The notes: generated from the sequence alone by a model not told the origin. A DNA stretch of 64,000 nucleotides from Gammaproteobacteria bacterium (GCA_026706665.1 JAPOYI010000245.1:27810-91809); one strand, 5' to 3'. Shown: positions 7,928 to 17,688, numbered from the stretch's first letter. Program-made: numbers and translations.

Positions 7928-8580
7928 TGGTCGATTGGTCGGAGGTCGAGACCGTCCTGCTGGACATGGACGGTACCCTCATCGACCTCTACTTCGACAA
8001 CTTCCTCTGGAACCAGCGTCTGCCCGAGGTGGTGGCGGCGGCACGCGGCATCGGCGTTGCGGCAGCCCGCGAGCAACTGTACGGGCATATGCGCGGGATA
8101 CCGCGTTCGCTTGACTACTATTCTCTCGACTACTGGTCCCGGTACGCGGGGCTCGACATCGTCGGATTGCACCGCGAGCTTTCGCACCTCATTGCCTACC
8201 GTGCGAATGCCTCGCGTTTCGTGCGCGCGGTCCGGGCATCGGGACGCCGCGCTGTCCTCGTCACCAATGCGCATCCGAAGAGTCTGGCGGTGAAGGACGC
8301 ACGGCTCGACCTGACCGTCGAACTGGATGCCCACTACTCGGCGCACGCGTTCGGCCACCCGAAGCAGTATGGGGAGTTCTGGTCGGCGCTGAATCGGCAC
8401 GATCCGTACGATCCGGCGCGTACGCTTTTCATCGACGACGACGAGGATGTGCTGGGGGCGGCGCTGGAGAGCGGGATCGACCAGGTGCTGTGCGTGGCGC
8501 AGCCGGACTCGCAGGCCCCGAAGCGTTCGGCCCTGCCGTTCACGGCACTGGACGATTTCGAGGAGATCATGCCATTTTGA
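7927..8580 (+). CDS. yrfG: HAD-superfamily GMP/IMP nucleotidase YrfG
   Basis: A 217-residue HAD hydrolase. Motif I is VLLDMDGTLIDLYFDNFLW (nucleophile Asp and acid Asp of DxDGT), motif II is VLVTNAHPKSL, and motif IV is LFIDDDEDVLGAAL. The DNFLWNQRLP segment and overall length fit the YrfG/GMP-IMP 5'-nucleotidase group. It is cytosolic and dephosphorylates purine monophosphates. It sits directly upstream of hslR, an arrangement also seen in enterobacteria (yrfG-hslR), which supports the assignment. Confidence 0.85.
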   Translation: MVDWSEVETVLLDMDGTLIDLYFDNFLWNQRLPEVVAAARGIGVAAAREQLYGHMRGIPRSLDYYSLDYWSRYAGLDIVGLHRELSHLIAYRANASRFVRAVRASGRRAVLVTNAHPKSLAVKDARLDLTVELDAHYSAHAFGHPKQYGEFWSALNRHDPYDPARTLFIDDDEDVLGAALESGIDQVLCVAQPDSQAPKRSALPFTALDDFEEIMPF

Positions 8581-8978
8581 ATTCGGTGCGCCTCGACAAG
8601 TGGCTATGGGCGGCGCGCTTCTTCAAGACGCGCTCCCAGGCAAAGACGGCCATCGACGGCGGTCATGTGCGGCTGAACGGAAGGCGCGCCAAGGCGTCCA
8701 GGGAAGTGAAAGTTGGAGATACGCTGGACATCAGGCGCGGTTTCGAGGACTTCACCGTAAGCGTCCGGGACGTGGCGGAGCGGCGCCGCAGTGCAGCGGA
8801 GGCCGCCGTCCTGTATCGCGAGACCGAGGCGTCCGTGGCGAAGCGGGAGCGGGAGCTTCAGATGCGCCGGGCTGCGAGCTGGCAGACGTCCTATGGACGG
8901 CCGTCGAAGCGGGACCGGAGACGGATGGAGCAGTTCAGGGAAGGGCTTTCCAGGCAAGGCCGGCGCACCCGTGATTGA
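8577..8978 (+). CDS. hslR: ribosome-associated heat-shock protein Hsp15 (S4 domain)
   Basis: About 133 residues with an N-terminal S4 RNA-binding domain (VRLDKWLWAARFFKTRSQAK then GHVRLNGRRAKASREVKVGD) and a basic C-terminal tail. Hsp15 binds free 50S subunits carrying nascent chains and helps recycle stalled ribosomes. The likely start is the TTG at 8577, overlapping the yrfG stop and preceded by GAGGAG; GTG 8586 is the alternative. The ORF-track start at 8490 lies inside yrfG and is not used. Coupled to yrfG. Confidence 0.85.
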   Translation: MNSVRLDKWLWAARFFKTRSQAKTAIDGGHVRLNGRRAKASREVKVGDTLDIRRGFEDFTVSVRDVAERRRSAAEAAVLYRETEASVAKRERELQMRRAASWQTSYGRPSKRDRRRMEQFREGLSRQGRRTRD

Positions 8979-9081
8979 TGGGGGCGAAGGCATGGGCTGG
9001 CCGCCCGCTGGCCGCCCTGGGCCACTATGACGGACAGGCGTGGCCCGGTATGATTCGCCAAACCCACCAAGGAACTTGTCA

Positions 9082-10644
9082 ATGGCGCTCGACATCGACA
9101 TTTCCGGCAGGAACGAAACCTACCATGACCTGAGTCCGGCTGCGCTGGGGGAGATATCCCTGCTGCGTGGCGAGGGCCGGCTTTCGTCCAGTGGTGCGAT
9201 CGTCGTCGAAACTGGCAAACGCACCGGGCGTTCGCCGGATGACCGCTTTATCGTCGATGGCCCGGCAACCTCGGCGTCCGTCGACTGGGGACCCATCAAT
9301 CATCCGATCAAGCCGGCGGTCTTCGATGCCCTGTGGAACCGCGTTCAGGCGCACCTGGCGGAGCGGGAGACCTTCGTTTCCCATCTTCATGTCGGGGCCG
9401 ACCCGCATTACTACCTCGCAATGGAGGTCACGACCGAGTACGCGTGGCATGCGCTGTTCGGGCGCTCGCTCTTCATCGTGCCGGACACCTTCAATCCCGG
9501 GTCGAAGGAGGTCTGGGAAGTGGTCAATGCGCCGAACTTCGTCTGCTCGCCGGCACGCGACGGCACGCGCAGCGATGGGGCGGTGATGCTTGACTTCGAC
9601 CGGCGCCGCGTCCTGCTTGCCGGAATGCGGTACGCGGGAGAGATGAAAAAGGCGCTGTTCGGCGTGCAGAACTTCCTCCTCCCGGACAGCGATGTACTAC
9701 CGATGCACTGCTCGGCAAGTGCCGGCCGGGATGGCGACGTGACGCTTTTCTTTGGCCTTTCCGGCACTGGCAAGACGACCCTGTCAGCGGACCCCACCCG
9801 CCTTCTCGTGGGTGACGACGAGCATGGCTGGGCCAGGGGCGGAGTGTTCAATATCGAGGGCGGTTGCTATGCCAAGTGCATCAACCTGACGCGCGAGAAC
9901 GAACCCGTGATCTATGACGCGATCTCGTTCGGCGCCATCGTCGAGAACGTGGTCATGGATCCTGTCTCGCGGCAGATCGACTTCGCGGACGACTCCATTA
10001 CGGAGAACACGCGCGCCTGCTATCCATTGGATAACATCGAGGCCAAGGTGCCGGAAAACCGCGCCGGGGAGCCCGAATCGATCATTTTTCTTGCCTGCGA
10101 TGTGAGCGGAGTGCTTCCGCCGGTGGCCATGCTGTCCAAGGAAGCGGCGGCCTATCACTTCCTGTCGGGTTACACGGCGCAGGTCGGATCGACGGTCATG
10201 GGCTCGAACGAAGCGTATTCCGCGACGTTTTCGACTTGCTTCGGCGCCGCGTTCTTCCCGCACCCGGCGCGCGTGTACGCGGATCTCCTTATCAAACGCA
10301 TCAGCGAGTTCGGCTCGCAGGTCTACCTGGTCAATACGGGTTGGACCGGCGGCGGCTACGGCGTGGGAAAACGATTCAGCATTCCGGTTACGCGGTCGAT
10401 CGTCGCGGCCATACAGTCAGGGGTCCTGCGCGATACGCCGACGACGCACCTTCCGGGTCTGAACCTCGACATTCCGGTCATGGTGCCGGGCGTAGACGCC
10501 GCGCTTCTGAATCCCGGAAATACCTGGGCGGACAGGGCCGCATACGATTTGGCCGCAGCAAGCCTTATCCAGAAATTCGTCGACAACTTTTCGCAGTTCG
10601 ATGTCGATCAGGCGATCGTTGACGCGGGACCGAAGGTCGCCTGA
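9082..10644 (+). CDS. pckA: phosphoenolpyruvate carboxykinase (ATP)
   Basis: A 520-residue ATP-type PEPCK, the usual length. Conserved parts in order are [34 protein letters not shown], the kinase-1a P-loop [16 protein letters not shown], the metal site GDDEHGW, and [14 protein letters not shown]. The start ATG 9082 follows an AAGGA-like site and gives the family N-terminus; the ORF-track extension adds 14 unlikely residues. The enzyme converts oxaloacetate to PEP, the first step of gluconeogenesis, fitting growth on acids and acyl-CoA-derived carbon. It appears monocistronic. Confidence 0.96.
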   Translation: MALDIDISGRNETYHDLSPAALGEISLLRGEGRLSSSGAIVVETGKRTGRSPDDRFIVDGPATSASVDWGPINHPIKPAVFDALWNRVQAHLAERETFVSHLHVGADPHYYLAMEVTTEYAWHALFGRSLFIVPDTFNPGSKEVWEVVNAPNFVCSPARDGTRSDGAVMLDFDRRRVLLAGMRYAGEMKKALFGVQNFLLPDSDVLPMHCSASAGRDGDVTLFFGLSGTGKTTLSADPTRLLVGDDEHGWARGGVFNIEGGCYAKCINLTRENEPVIYDAISFGAIVENVVMDPVSRQIDFADDSITENTRACYPLDNIEAKVPENRAGEPESIIFLACDVSGVLPPVAMLSKEAAAYHFLSGYTAQVGSTVMGSNEAYSATFSTCFGAAFFPHPARVYADLLIKRISEFGSQVYLVNTGWTGGGYGVGKRFSIPVTRSIVAAIQSGVLRDTPTTHLPGLNLDIPVMVPGVDAALLNPGNTWADRAAYDLAAASLIQKFVDNFSQFDVDQAIVDAGPKVA

Positions 10645-10750
10645 GCCTTCAGCCGGGGAAGCTTCCCGACCGCTGGCGACGCAAGGAAGTGGTTGGTGTG
10701 CCCCCGTCGCTGGCAGTGTGCTTCCATGAAAAGCCCCGACCCGTCACAAC

Positions 10751-12337
10751 GTGATTAGCGCCGGCGCGATCAGGGGTTTGCGGGGCCGAGGGGAACTCGC
10801 GCAACTGCAGCGCGGTATTGAAAAGGAGAGCTTGCGGGTGACTCCGCGCGGGACACTCGCGCAGACGCCCCATCCCGCCGCACTGGGTTCCGCGCTTACC
10901 CACCCGCACATCACGACGGACTTCAGCGAGGCGCAGCCGGAACTGATCACCGATGTCTACGAAAGCGCTGCCGCGTGCATCGAGGAGCTGGAAGACATCC
11001 ATCGATTCGTTTTTCACCACCTGGGCGACGAGTCGCTGTGGGCCGCCAGCATGCCCTGCGCGCTCAGCGACGACGAAGACATCCCGCTGGGCCGTTACGG
11101 TGAATCCCACATTGGCCGAATGAAGACGATCTACAGGCGGGGGCTCGGCCACCGCTATGGACGGGTCATGCAGACGATTTCCGGCATCCACTACAACTTT
11201 TCTGTCCCGGAATCCCTCTGGCCCGTCATCGCCAGGGCGCGCGGCGAGACCGCTGACGCCGACACGCCCACTCGAGCCTACTTCGATCTCATCCGGAATT
11301 TTCGCCGTGACTCCTGGCTTCTGATCTACCTGTTCGGCGCATCTCCGGCTGTTTGCGCGTCTTTCGTGCGCGGCCGGCCGCATGGGCTTCAGAGACTCGA
11401 CGAGAGCACCTTCTACCAACCGCATGCGACATCGTTGCGAATGGGACCCCTGGGCTATCAGTCCAGCGCCCAATCATCGCTGCACGTCTCCTACAACAGC
11501 CTCGCGGACTATTCGGAAACCATGTGGCGGGCGTTGACAACCCCGTATCCGCCCTTCGAGGCGATCGGCTTGCGCGACCCTGACGGCGATTACAGGCAGC
11601 TCGGTACGGCACTCCTGCAGATCGAGAACGAGTTCTACGGTCCGATCCGTCCGAAACGGCGAACGCGCACCGGCGAACAACCCCTGGCCGCATTGAACGA
11701 GCGCGGTGTCGAATACGTGGAAGTGCGATGTCTCGACCTCGATCCGTTCCTGCCGGTGGGGATAGATGCGCCGACGTCACGTTTCCTGGACGCTTTCCTG
11801 CTGGCATGCCTGCTCCGCGACAGTCCGCCGGACAGTCCGGAGGAGTCCCTGCGCATCCAGGCCAACCAGCGCGACGTGGTCGACCGCGGCCGCGACCCGG
11901 ACCTGCTGCTCGACGACGATGGCGACTCGGCAAGTTGCCGCGCCTGGGCGTCCCGCACCCTCGATGACTGCGCAGCCGTCGCCAACCTGATCGATGAAGT
12001 CACCGGCAGCGACGAAGCCGGGGCGGCGGTAGACGCGCAACGGCAAAAGGTTGCATCCCCGGAGCTGACGCCATCGGCGCATGTTCTCGAGAGCCTGCGC
12101 GAGGCGAACACCTCCTATTTCCGTTTCGCGCTGAACCAGTCGGCGGCGCACAAGGCGCACTTTCGTGAGAGTTCCCTCCCCGAGGAGCGGATGGCGTTCT
12201 TCGATCGGCTGAGCCTTGAATCAACGGCGCAGCAGGTGCGCCGGGAGGCCGGCGAGTCCGAGACGTTCGACGAGTACTTTGCCCGCGCCCGCAAGGGATA
12301 CGAACAGGCCCCGGCCCCAGTCGCCCGGCGGGCGTGA
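10751..12337 (+). CDS. gshA: glutamate-cysteine ligase, type I
   Basis: A 528-residue protein of the gammaproteobacterial GshA family. It has GIEKESLRVTPRG near the N-terminus, HPHITTDFSEAQPELIT, QTISGIHYNFSVPE, and GRPHGLQRLDESTFYQPHATSLRMG in the central active site. It ligates Glu and Cys to gamma-glutamylcysteine, the committed step of glutathione synthesis. The start is a GTG at 10751. The 3' end overlaps acpH by 4 nt (GTGA). The presence of type-I gshA is one of the best taxonomic hints in the window. gshB is not in the window. Confidence 0.95.
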   Translation: MISAGAIRGLRGRGELAQLQRGIEKESLRVTPRGTLAQTPHPAALGSALTHPHITTDFSEAQPELITDVYESAAACIEELEDIHRFVFHHLGDESLWAASMPCALSDDEDIPLGRYGESHIGRMKTIYRRGLGHRYGRVMQTISGIHYNFSVPESLWPVIARARGETADADTPTRAYFDLIRNFRRDSWLLIYLFGASPAVCASFVRGRPHGLQRLDESTFYQPHATSLRMGPLGYQSSAQSSLHVSYNSLADYSETMWRALTTPYPPFEAIGLRDPDGDYRQLGTALLQIENEFYGPIRPKRRTRTGEQPLAALNERGVEYVEVRCLDLDPFLPVGIDAPTSRFLDAFLLACLLRDSPPDSPEESLRIQANQRDVVDRGRDPDLLLDDDGDSASCRAWASRTLDDCAAVANLIDEVTGSDEAGAAVDAQRQKVASPELTPSAHVLESLREANTSYFRFALNQSAAHKAHFRESSLPEERMAFFDRLSLESTAQQVRREAGESETFDEYFARARKGYEQAPAPVARRA

Positions 12338-12927
12338 ACTTTCTCGCCCACTGCACCCTGGCCCACCCGGAAACGGCGCTGGTGGCAGGCGGCTTCATCG
12401 GCGACTTTGTCAAGGGACCGATTCCGGACGAACTGCCGGAACAGCTGCGGGCGGGGATTCTCCTCCACCGCCGCGTCGACGCGGTGAGCAATCGCCTGCC
12501 GGGGATTGCCGAGAGCGCGCGCCGGCTCGATTCCAGGCTGCGCCGGGCCGCGCCGGTTCTGCTCGATATCGTCGCCGACCACTGTCTCGCGTTGCGGTGG
12601 GACATCCATGGGCACGGCGACCTGAGGATGTTCTCAGCCCTGGCGTACGACGCCATCGGCGCATTCGAACAGTTCCTGCCCGATCATGGAAGAGAGTATT
12701 TCCGGCGCTTCCGGGACGCGGACGTGCTCTCGCGATATGGCGAATCGCGCACGGCGCTGCGTGCGATGACCTACATCCTGAAACGCTTGAGGATGGCGCA
12801 CCTCGTTCCCGAACTCGACGCGATCATCGGCACGCAACTCCCTGTTCTGATCGACGATTTCGAATGTTATTTTCCCGAATTGCGGACGGCGGTCGCCGCC
12901 TGGAAGGAAGAGAGCGGCCAGCAGTAA
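12334..12927 (+). CDS. acpH: acyl carrier protein phosphodiesterase family protein
   Basis: A 197-residue protein with the AcpH opening MNFLAHCTLAHPETALVAGG and FIGDFVKG, then LLHRRVDAVSN and VLLDIVADHCLALRWD. AcpH hydrolyses the phosphopantetheine arm from holo-ACP to give apo-ACP and belongs to the HD-like fold group; the HRRVD and DHCLA blocks carry the metal-binding positions. Its GTG overlaps the gshA stop by 4 nt, so it is translationally coupled to gshA, an unusual pairing with no obvious metabolic link. Cytosolic. Confidence 0.85.
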   Translation: MNFLAHCTLAHPETALVAGGFIGDFVKGPIPDELPEQLRAGILLHRRVDAVSNRLPGIAESARRLDSRLRRAAPVLLDIVADHCLALRWDIHGHGDLRMFSALAYDAIGAFEQFLPDHGREYFRRFRDADVLSRYGESRTALRAMTYILKRLRMAHLVPELDAIIGTQLPVLIDDFECYFPELRTAVAAWKEESGQQ

Positions 12928-13000
12928 CCGGGACCGGTGTTGCGATTGCTCGTGTGGCCCACCACACTTGATGCGCGAACGAAAGGATGAGGGGGACAGC

Positions 13001-14554
13001 ATGGCCATCGTCGAGACCGGATACGGCAAGGTAGAGGGCTCCGAAAACAACGGAATTCACGGTTTCAGGGGCATCCCCTTTGCGGCGTCGCCCGCGGGGG
13101 AACGGCGTTGGCGTCCCCCGGAGCCGCCGGCGCCCTGGTCCGGCGTGCGCGCCGCGAACGGCGACTGGGGCAAGCAGGCGTGGCAGCGGGTGGCCGACAA
13201 CCCCGACAGCCCCCTGTCGTTCGTGTTCAACGCGCGCAACGCGGCCTATCGCGACGAGGATTGCCTGCAGCTCAACGTCTGGACACCGGGCCTCGACGAC
13301 GGCAAGCGGCCGGTGATGGTGTGGATCCACGGCGGCGGTTTCTCGGGGGGAACCGGGGGTACGCCGGTCTATGACGGCGAGATCATGTCCCGGCGTTGCG
13401 ACGTTGTGGTGGTCACCATCAACTATCGGCTCGGCGCGCTGGGATTCCTCAACCTGAACGAGGTGACCGGCGGGCGCATACCCGCGACCGGCAACGAAGG
13501 ATTGCTGGACCAGGTCGAGGCGCTCAAGTGGATACGGGACAACATCACCGCGTTCGGCGGAAATCCCGGCAATGTCACCATCTTCGGCGAGTCGGCGGGT
13601 GCGATGAGCGTGGCGGGGCTGCTCGCCATGGGGCCCGCCAAAGGACTGTTTCATCGCGGCATCGCCATCAGCGGCGCGGCGAGCACGGCGAACTCCCTCG
13701 ATCGCGCCGCGGAGATCTCCGAGGGAGTGCTCGAGGAGTTGAACCTGTCGGGGAACGATGTCGACAAGTTGATGGCGACCCATCCGGAGGAGCTTGTCGA
13801 AGCCACCGCCCGGTACAGCGCCCGGGGCCACGGCATGTGCTACCAGCCGACCATCGATGGCGTCCGGATCGAGGCGATGCCGCTCGACGCGGTCAGGCAG
13901 GGCGCTGCGGACGGTGTTTCGCTCCTGGTCGGCACCCAGCGGGACGAGTGGCGGGGATTCACCGTGATGAACCCGACGATGTCGAAGCTCGATGAGAACA
14001 GGTTGACCGCCGAGATAGCAAAGAACGTCGAGAATCCGCGGGCCATCATCGACGGATACCGCGAGATCCGGGCCCGCCGCGGCGCACCCACCGACCCGGT
14101 TACGCTCTATTGGACGATCGAGACAGACCGCAAGATGCGCATGCCGGCAATCAACCTGCTGGAGGCGTTGGCAGAGCGCGGACAGAACGGCTACCACTAT
14201 ATTTTCGCGGGGGAGTCGCCCTGGGAGGGAGGCATTCTCGGTGCGCCTCACGCCATCATCATCGGCTTCGTATTCGGGACACACGCGTTCAGCGAAGGCA
14301 GCGCGAGGTACTTTGGGAGCGGCGAAGCCACGGATGCGCTGTCGGGGCACCTGCAGGACGCGTTCTGCACCTTTGCCAGGACCGGGAGTCCGAGCACCGA
14401 CGCGATGCCGGATTGGGCGGCCTACGACAAGGAGACCCGTTCTACCGGCGTTTTCGGCACGCCGGTGGAGGTCGTGAATGCACCCTATGACGAGGAACGG
14501 GCCCAGTGGACCGGTATGGAGGTGAGTCTGCCCTTTGGGCCGGAGCGGTGGTGA
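13001..14554 (+). CDS. type-B carboxylesterase/lipase family hydrolase
   Basis: A 517-residue alpha/beta hydrolase. The oxyanion-hole motif is WIHGGGFSGG, the nucleophile elbow is FGESAGAMS (about residues 190-198), and DEDCLQLNVWTP and VTINYRLGALGFL are family blocks. The catalytic His is probably in GAPHAIIIGFVFGTHAF. No signal peptide is visible, so it is probably cytosolic. ATG 13001 is preferred over upstream starts because GGATGAGGGGG lies just before it. Broad ester substrates are typical; the natural substrate is unknown. Confidence 0.88.
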   Translation: MAIVETGYGKVEGSENNGIHGFRGIPFAASPAGERRWRPPEPPAPWSGVRAANGDWGKQAWQRVADNPDSPLSFVFNARNAAYRDEDCLQLNVWTPGLDDGKRPVMVWIHGGGFSGGTGGTPVYDGEIMSRRCDVVVVTINYRLGALGFLNLNEVTGGRIPATGNEGLLDQVEALKWIRDNITAFGGNPGNVTIFGESAGAMSVAGLLAMGPAKGLFHRGIAISGAASTANSLDRAAEISEGVLEELNLSGNDVDKLMATHPEELVEATARYSARGHGMCYQPTIDGVRIEAMPLDAVRQGAADGVSLLVGTQRDEWRGFTVMNPTMSKLDENRLTAEIAKNVENPRAIIDGYREIRARRGAPTDPVTLYWTIETDRKMRMPAINLLEALAERGQNGYHYIFAGESPWEGGILGAPHAIIIGFVFGTHAFSEGSARYFGSGEATDALSGHLQDAFCTFARTGSPSTDAMPDWAAYDKETRSTGVFGTPVEVVNAPYDEERAQWTGMEVSLPFGPERW

Positions 14555-14654
14555 GTCGAGACGAGCGTCTGGCCGCGGGATAGGCGCAGAAGTAGGCTTT
14601 GAGACGGCCCGCGCTCCCCCCGAAACTGGAAACGCGGGCTCGATAGAGATGCCG

Positions 14655-14975
14655 TCAGGCCCCCGGCACTCGGTAGGGAACGCCTTTCGCGGCGGCTTCG
14701 TCCACCGTCTCAGGGGTCACGAGCGCGGTCACCCGAACGTTGAGAACTCCGGCGGCGCCGATGTTCAGTGAAACGGCGGTGGCCGTCGCATCGTCGGGGA
14801 GATCGGCGATGATGTAGAGATCGGTGTCGCCGAAAGCGTAGTAGAACGCCTCGACGCTGCCGCCAACGCCCTCGATGGTCTGGGTCAGGGCTTCGCGCCG
14901 CTGTGTACCGCCTTCCTTCAACAAACCGCCAAGCCCGCCCTGGGTGTAGTTGGCGTGAAACATGTATTTGCTCAT
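14655..14975 (-). CDS. GYD-domain protein
   Basis: A 106-residue alpha/beta-barrel-like small protein. The GYD family pattern is visible: MFHANYTQGGLGGLLKEGG, EGVGGSVEAFYYAFGDTDLYI, then a hydrophobic ALNIGA-like segment (AVSLNIGAAGVLNVRVTALV). Function of the family is not established; members resemble ferredoxin-like dimeric barrels. A good AGGGGG ribosome-binding site precedes the ATG. It is convergent with the carboxylesterase and divergent from the P450 relic. Confidence 0.8.
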   Translation of the reverse strand: MSKYMFHANYTQGGLGGLLKEGGTQRREALTQTIEGVGGSVEAFYYAFGDTDLYIIADLPDDATATAVSLNIGAAGVLNVRVTALVTPETVDEAAAKGVPYRVPGA

Positions 14976-15139
14976 CGGTTTCCCCCTAGGCTGATTGAGA
15001 CCCCTGATGATTGGGCCATTGGTTGCCCCGATGCAAGCCCCCGAAGCGCGAATCTGTCCTCAGAGAGGCGTTGGTGGGACGTTTGAAGGATCGGTATCTG
15101 ACGCTTGGGATAAGATGGGCTTTTCGACGAGCCTGAACC

Positions 15140-15630
15140 ATGAGCGACACTGGGAACGGGGCGCCGGGCGTCCATGAGCACTACCGCCACCTGCGTCAAC
15201 ACGCGCCCGTGTTCGAACAGCAGGGGGCCTGGCAGGTGGCGCGGTACGCGGACGTTCGGCAAGTCCTGCGCGACCACGAGACGTTCTCGTCAGCGGTGGC
15301 GCCGCCGCTCCCGGGCGCTCCCCCGTCGATGCTGTTCAGCGACCCGCCGGTCCATCACCGCCTGCGCAAGCTTGTCAGCTATGCGTTCAAGCCGAGCCAC
15401 ATAGAGGCGCAGCACGATCTGGTCGAAGCCCGGTGCGCGGAACTGATGGCGTCCATGTGCCGGCACGAGGAAGTGGGGCTCACCTCGCGAGGCTCGAAGG
15501 CAGGATCGCCGTGGCCGGCATGGTGAACGCATTGGAGAAGATCGAGATTTCGGAGGCTGCGGACCGCACGCAGTTTGACCGTCTCGGTGGTCCGGCGACA
15601 CTACCCGTAAGGATTGCGCGGGCTATTTGA
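15140..15630 (+). pseudogene. cytochrome P450 relic with the catalytic middle deleted
   Basis: Residues 1-113 match a bacterial P450 N-terminus (WQVARYADVRQVLRDHETFS, MLFSDPPVHHRLRKLVSYAF). At about 15475, in another frame, the sequence changes to GAHLARLEGRIAV, which in P450s directly follows the heme-binding Cys, and continues to a normal C-terminus (GPATLPVRIARAI). Some 240 residues, including the I-helix, ExxR and the heme Cys, are missing and the frame has shifted. It cannot bind heme. The C-terminal end overlaps the sulfatase start (TGATG), so an intact ancestor was probably co-transcribed with the sulfatase. Confidence 0.85.
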
Positions 15631-17096
15631 TGGCGAACAGGAAACCGAACATCGTTTTCATCTTTACCGATCAGCAGCGGGCCGACACGATGGGCTACGC
15701 CGACGATCCGGTTGCGATCACGCCGCACACGGATCGTCTGGCTTCCGAGGGCGTCGTGTTCCGGCGGTGCTGCACCAACTCGCCGGTGTGCATGCCGGCC
15801 AGGGCGAGCCTGATCACCGGCAAGCAGGTCCACCAGCATGGAGTCTGGGGGTTCGCCAATCCGGAACTTCGCCACGGCCCAAGCCATGTGCGCAATGTGC
15901 GGGACGCCGGATATCGCACTGCCGTCGTGGGCAAGACGCACCTGTGGCCGCACGGCAAGGGTCATACGCGGGATCACGTCGAGGGATTGCGCGAATGGGG
16001 ATATGTGGATTCGGTGGAGGCCACCGGGCCGGTGGAAACCGCCAGCACGGAATCCTGCTATACGGATCACCTGCGGGACAAGGGCCTGTTGGACACCCAC
16101 CTGGAATACCTGCGCGCGCATCTGACGGGAAAACACCTCCATGTCGCCATGCCCTGGGAACTGCCGCCTACCAATCTGCCTACCGAAGATCACCTGGACA
16201 TGTTCATTGCCATTCAGGCGGAGAAGTGGCTCGACTCCTACGACCACGAGAGTCCCTTCTACCTCCAGGTGTGTTTCGGCGGTCCGCACGATCCCTGGGA
16301 CTCGCCGGCGGAGTATCGGCGCCTGTACGACGCGGACGCCATGTCGCTGTCCATCACCGACGCGCGGACCGGCCCCGTATCGCCCCAGGTGGAGATGCTC
16401 CTGAAAGGTGCGCCGCAGAAACTGGATCACATGAGCGAGGCCGAGAACCGGGTGATGAAGAGTTACTACTACGCCAAGGTCACCCTGATCGACGACTGCG
16501 TCGGGCGGGTTGTGGCGGCGCTCGAGAACAGGGGGTGGATGGACGATACCTGGATCGTGTTCTCATCCGATCACGGCGAGATGCTGGGAGACCACGGCCT
16601 GATGGCGAAGAAGGTCTTCTATGACGGCTCCGTCAATGTGCCTTGCATCTTTCGGCCACCGGGCGGGTGGGCTGGGTGGAAGAGCGGGGGGGCCGGGTGG
16701 AAGAGCGGGGGGGCCGGGTGGACTAGCAATGCCTTGACAGATCACCTGGACATCGCCGCAACGCTGCTCGACGTTGCCGGGGCGGATGCCCTCGAGGATT
16801 CGTATGGATCGTCCCTGCTGGGGATCATCGGGGCCGGCAAGGACGCCACCGGCGCGCACACGCACAAGGACGCGGTGCTGAGCGAACTGGGGGTGCCACC
16901 GGCGGCGTTTTCCATGGTGCGGACGGACCGGTACAAGATGTCGGTGAGAGCCACCACGCGCGAACCGCTGGAACTCTATGACATGGTCGAGGATCCACGG
17001 GAATTGCACAATCGCGTGGACGACCGGGCGATGCGGTCTGTCCGGGAGGAACTGGTCGAGTCGGACCTGGCGCGCCTAGCGCCGGCGGGAAGCTAA
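15630..17096 (+). CDS. cysteine-type sulfatase
   Basis: A 488-residue alkaline-phosphatase-fold sulfatase. The N-terminal metal site is NIVFIFTDQQRADTMG. The sulfatase signature SPVCMPARAS places Cys54 as the residue to be oxidised to formylglycine. VVGKTHLWP and FSSDHGEMLGDHG follow. A 21-bp tandem repeat adds AGWKSGG units near residue 350, just before LTDHLDIAATLLDVAG. No signal peptide is seen, so it may be cytosolic. The substrate is a sulfate ester, possibly choline sulfate or a sulfated sugar; this is not resolved. The overlap with the P450 relic suggests a former operon. Confidence 0.9.
   Translation: MANRKPNIVFIFTDQQRADTMGYADDPVAITPHTDRLASEGVVFRRCCTNSPVCMPARASLITGKQVHQHGVWGFANPELRHGPSHVRNVRDAGYRTAVVGKTHLWPHGKGHTRDHVEGLREWGYVDSVEATGPVETASTESCYTDHLRDKGLLDTHLEYLRAHLTGKHLHVAMPWELPPTNLPTEDHLDMFIAIQAEKWLDSYDHESPFYLQVCFGGPHDPWDSPAEYRRLYDADAMSLSITDARTGPVSPQVEMLLKGAPQKLDHMSEAENRVMKSYYYAKVTLIDDCVGRVVAALENRGWMDDTWIVFSSDHGEMLGDHGLMAKKVFYDGSVNVPCIFRPPGGWAGWKSGGAGWKSGGAGWTSNALTDHLDIAATLLDVAGADALEDSYGSSLLGIIGAGKDATGAHTHKDAVLSELGVPPAAFSMVRTDRYKMSVRATTREPLELYDMVEDPRELHNRVDDRAMRSVREELVESDLARLAPAGS
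16674..16727 (+). repeat. 21-bp in-frame tandem repeat inside the sulfatase gene
   Basis: Two perfect copies of a 21-bp unit (GGGTGGAAGAGC plus seven Gs plus CC) and a partial third. They encode GWKSGGA repeats. The unit length keeps the frame, and the G-runs are typical slippage sites. Confidence 0.9.
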
Positions 17097-17136
17097 CGGC
17101 AGGAGTCTGATAGTGGCGTGTCAGGCCACGAGGGTG

Positions 17137-17646
17137 TCAACGCCGGGCGGCCCCTGAGGGCGCGCGCCACTGCATAACGGCGCCTGCCGCTATGGCGAGA
17201 AAACCGCCGAGTGCCCACACGGCCAGGTGTACGCCCAGGAATGTGTCTTCGGCCCCTTCCGCCCCGCATTCAGCGGTTCCGAACGTCATGCTGGCCAGTG
17301 CTTTCTCCCATTCGCCCCACTCGATCAGGTCCTCGAAGGGAGCGAGGCATGCGGGCACGGCATCCGGCGGGAGGGTGAGAATCCAGACATGCCGTGCCGC
17401 GAAGATGCCCCCGAGCAGCGCGGCGAGGAGAGTCAGCAGTGGATAGATGCCCCTCTCTGGATGATCGAGCAGGCCGATCAGGACGAACAGCCCGGCGATG
17501 ATGAACCACGCCCGCTGCATCAGGCACAGGGGACACGGCGCCATGTCGAACGCGTGTTCCATCACGAGTGCGCCCACGAGCAGCGCCGCGATCCAGGCGA
17601 CGAGGACGAGCGCCCAATCAACTTTCGTCAATGAATTCACCGACAC
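17137..17646 (-). CDS. dsbB: disulfide bond formation protein DsbB
   Basis: A 169-residue inner-membrane protein with four hydrophobic segments (about residues 10-30, 43-60, 68-88 and 145-163). The quinone-coupled CPLC pair is at about 38-41 and a second periplasmic Cys pair lies in VPACLAP and GTAECGAE. DsbB re-oxidises DsbA and passes electrons to ubiquinone. The start is a GTG at 17646. It is convergent with the sulfatase and followed upstream by a CoA-transferase gene on the same strand with a 42-nt gap; no functional link is evident. Confidence 0.92.
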   Translation of the reverse strand: MSVNSLTKVDWALVLVAWIAALLVGALVMEHAFDMAPCPLCLMQRAWFIIAGLFVLIGLLDHPERGIYPLLTLLAALLGGIFAARHVWILTLPPDAVPACLAPFEDLIEWGEWEKALASMTFGTAECGAEGAEDTFLGVHLAVWALGGFLAIAAGAVMQWRAPSGAARR

Positions 17647-17688
17647 TGTCCTCTCCTCTCCGCGACGCTTGGGATTCTATCCCTTTCG

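Noticed and set aside
12824-14350. 508-residue minus-strand ORF
   Set aside because: Lies wholly antisense to the carboxylesterase, which has clear catalytic motifs; long antisense frames are expected at this G+C.
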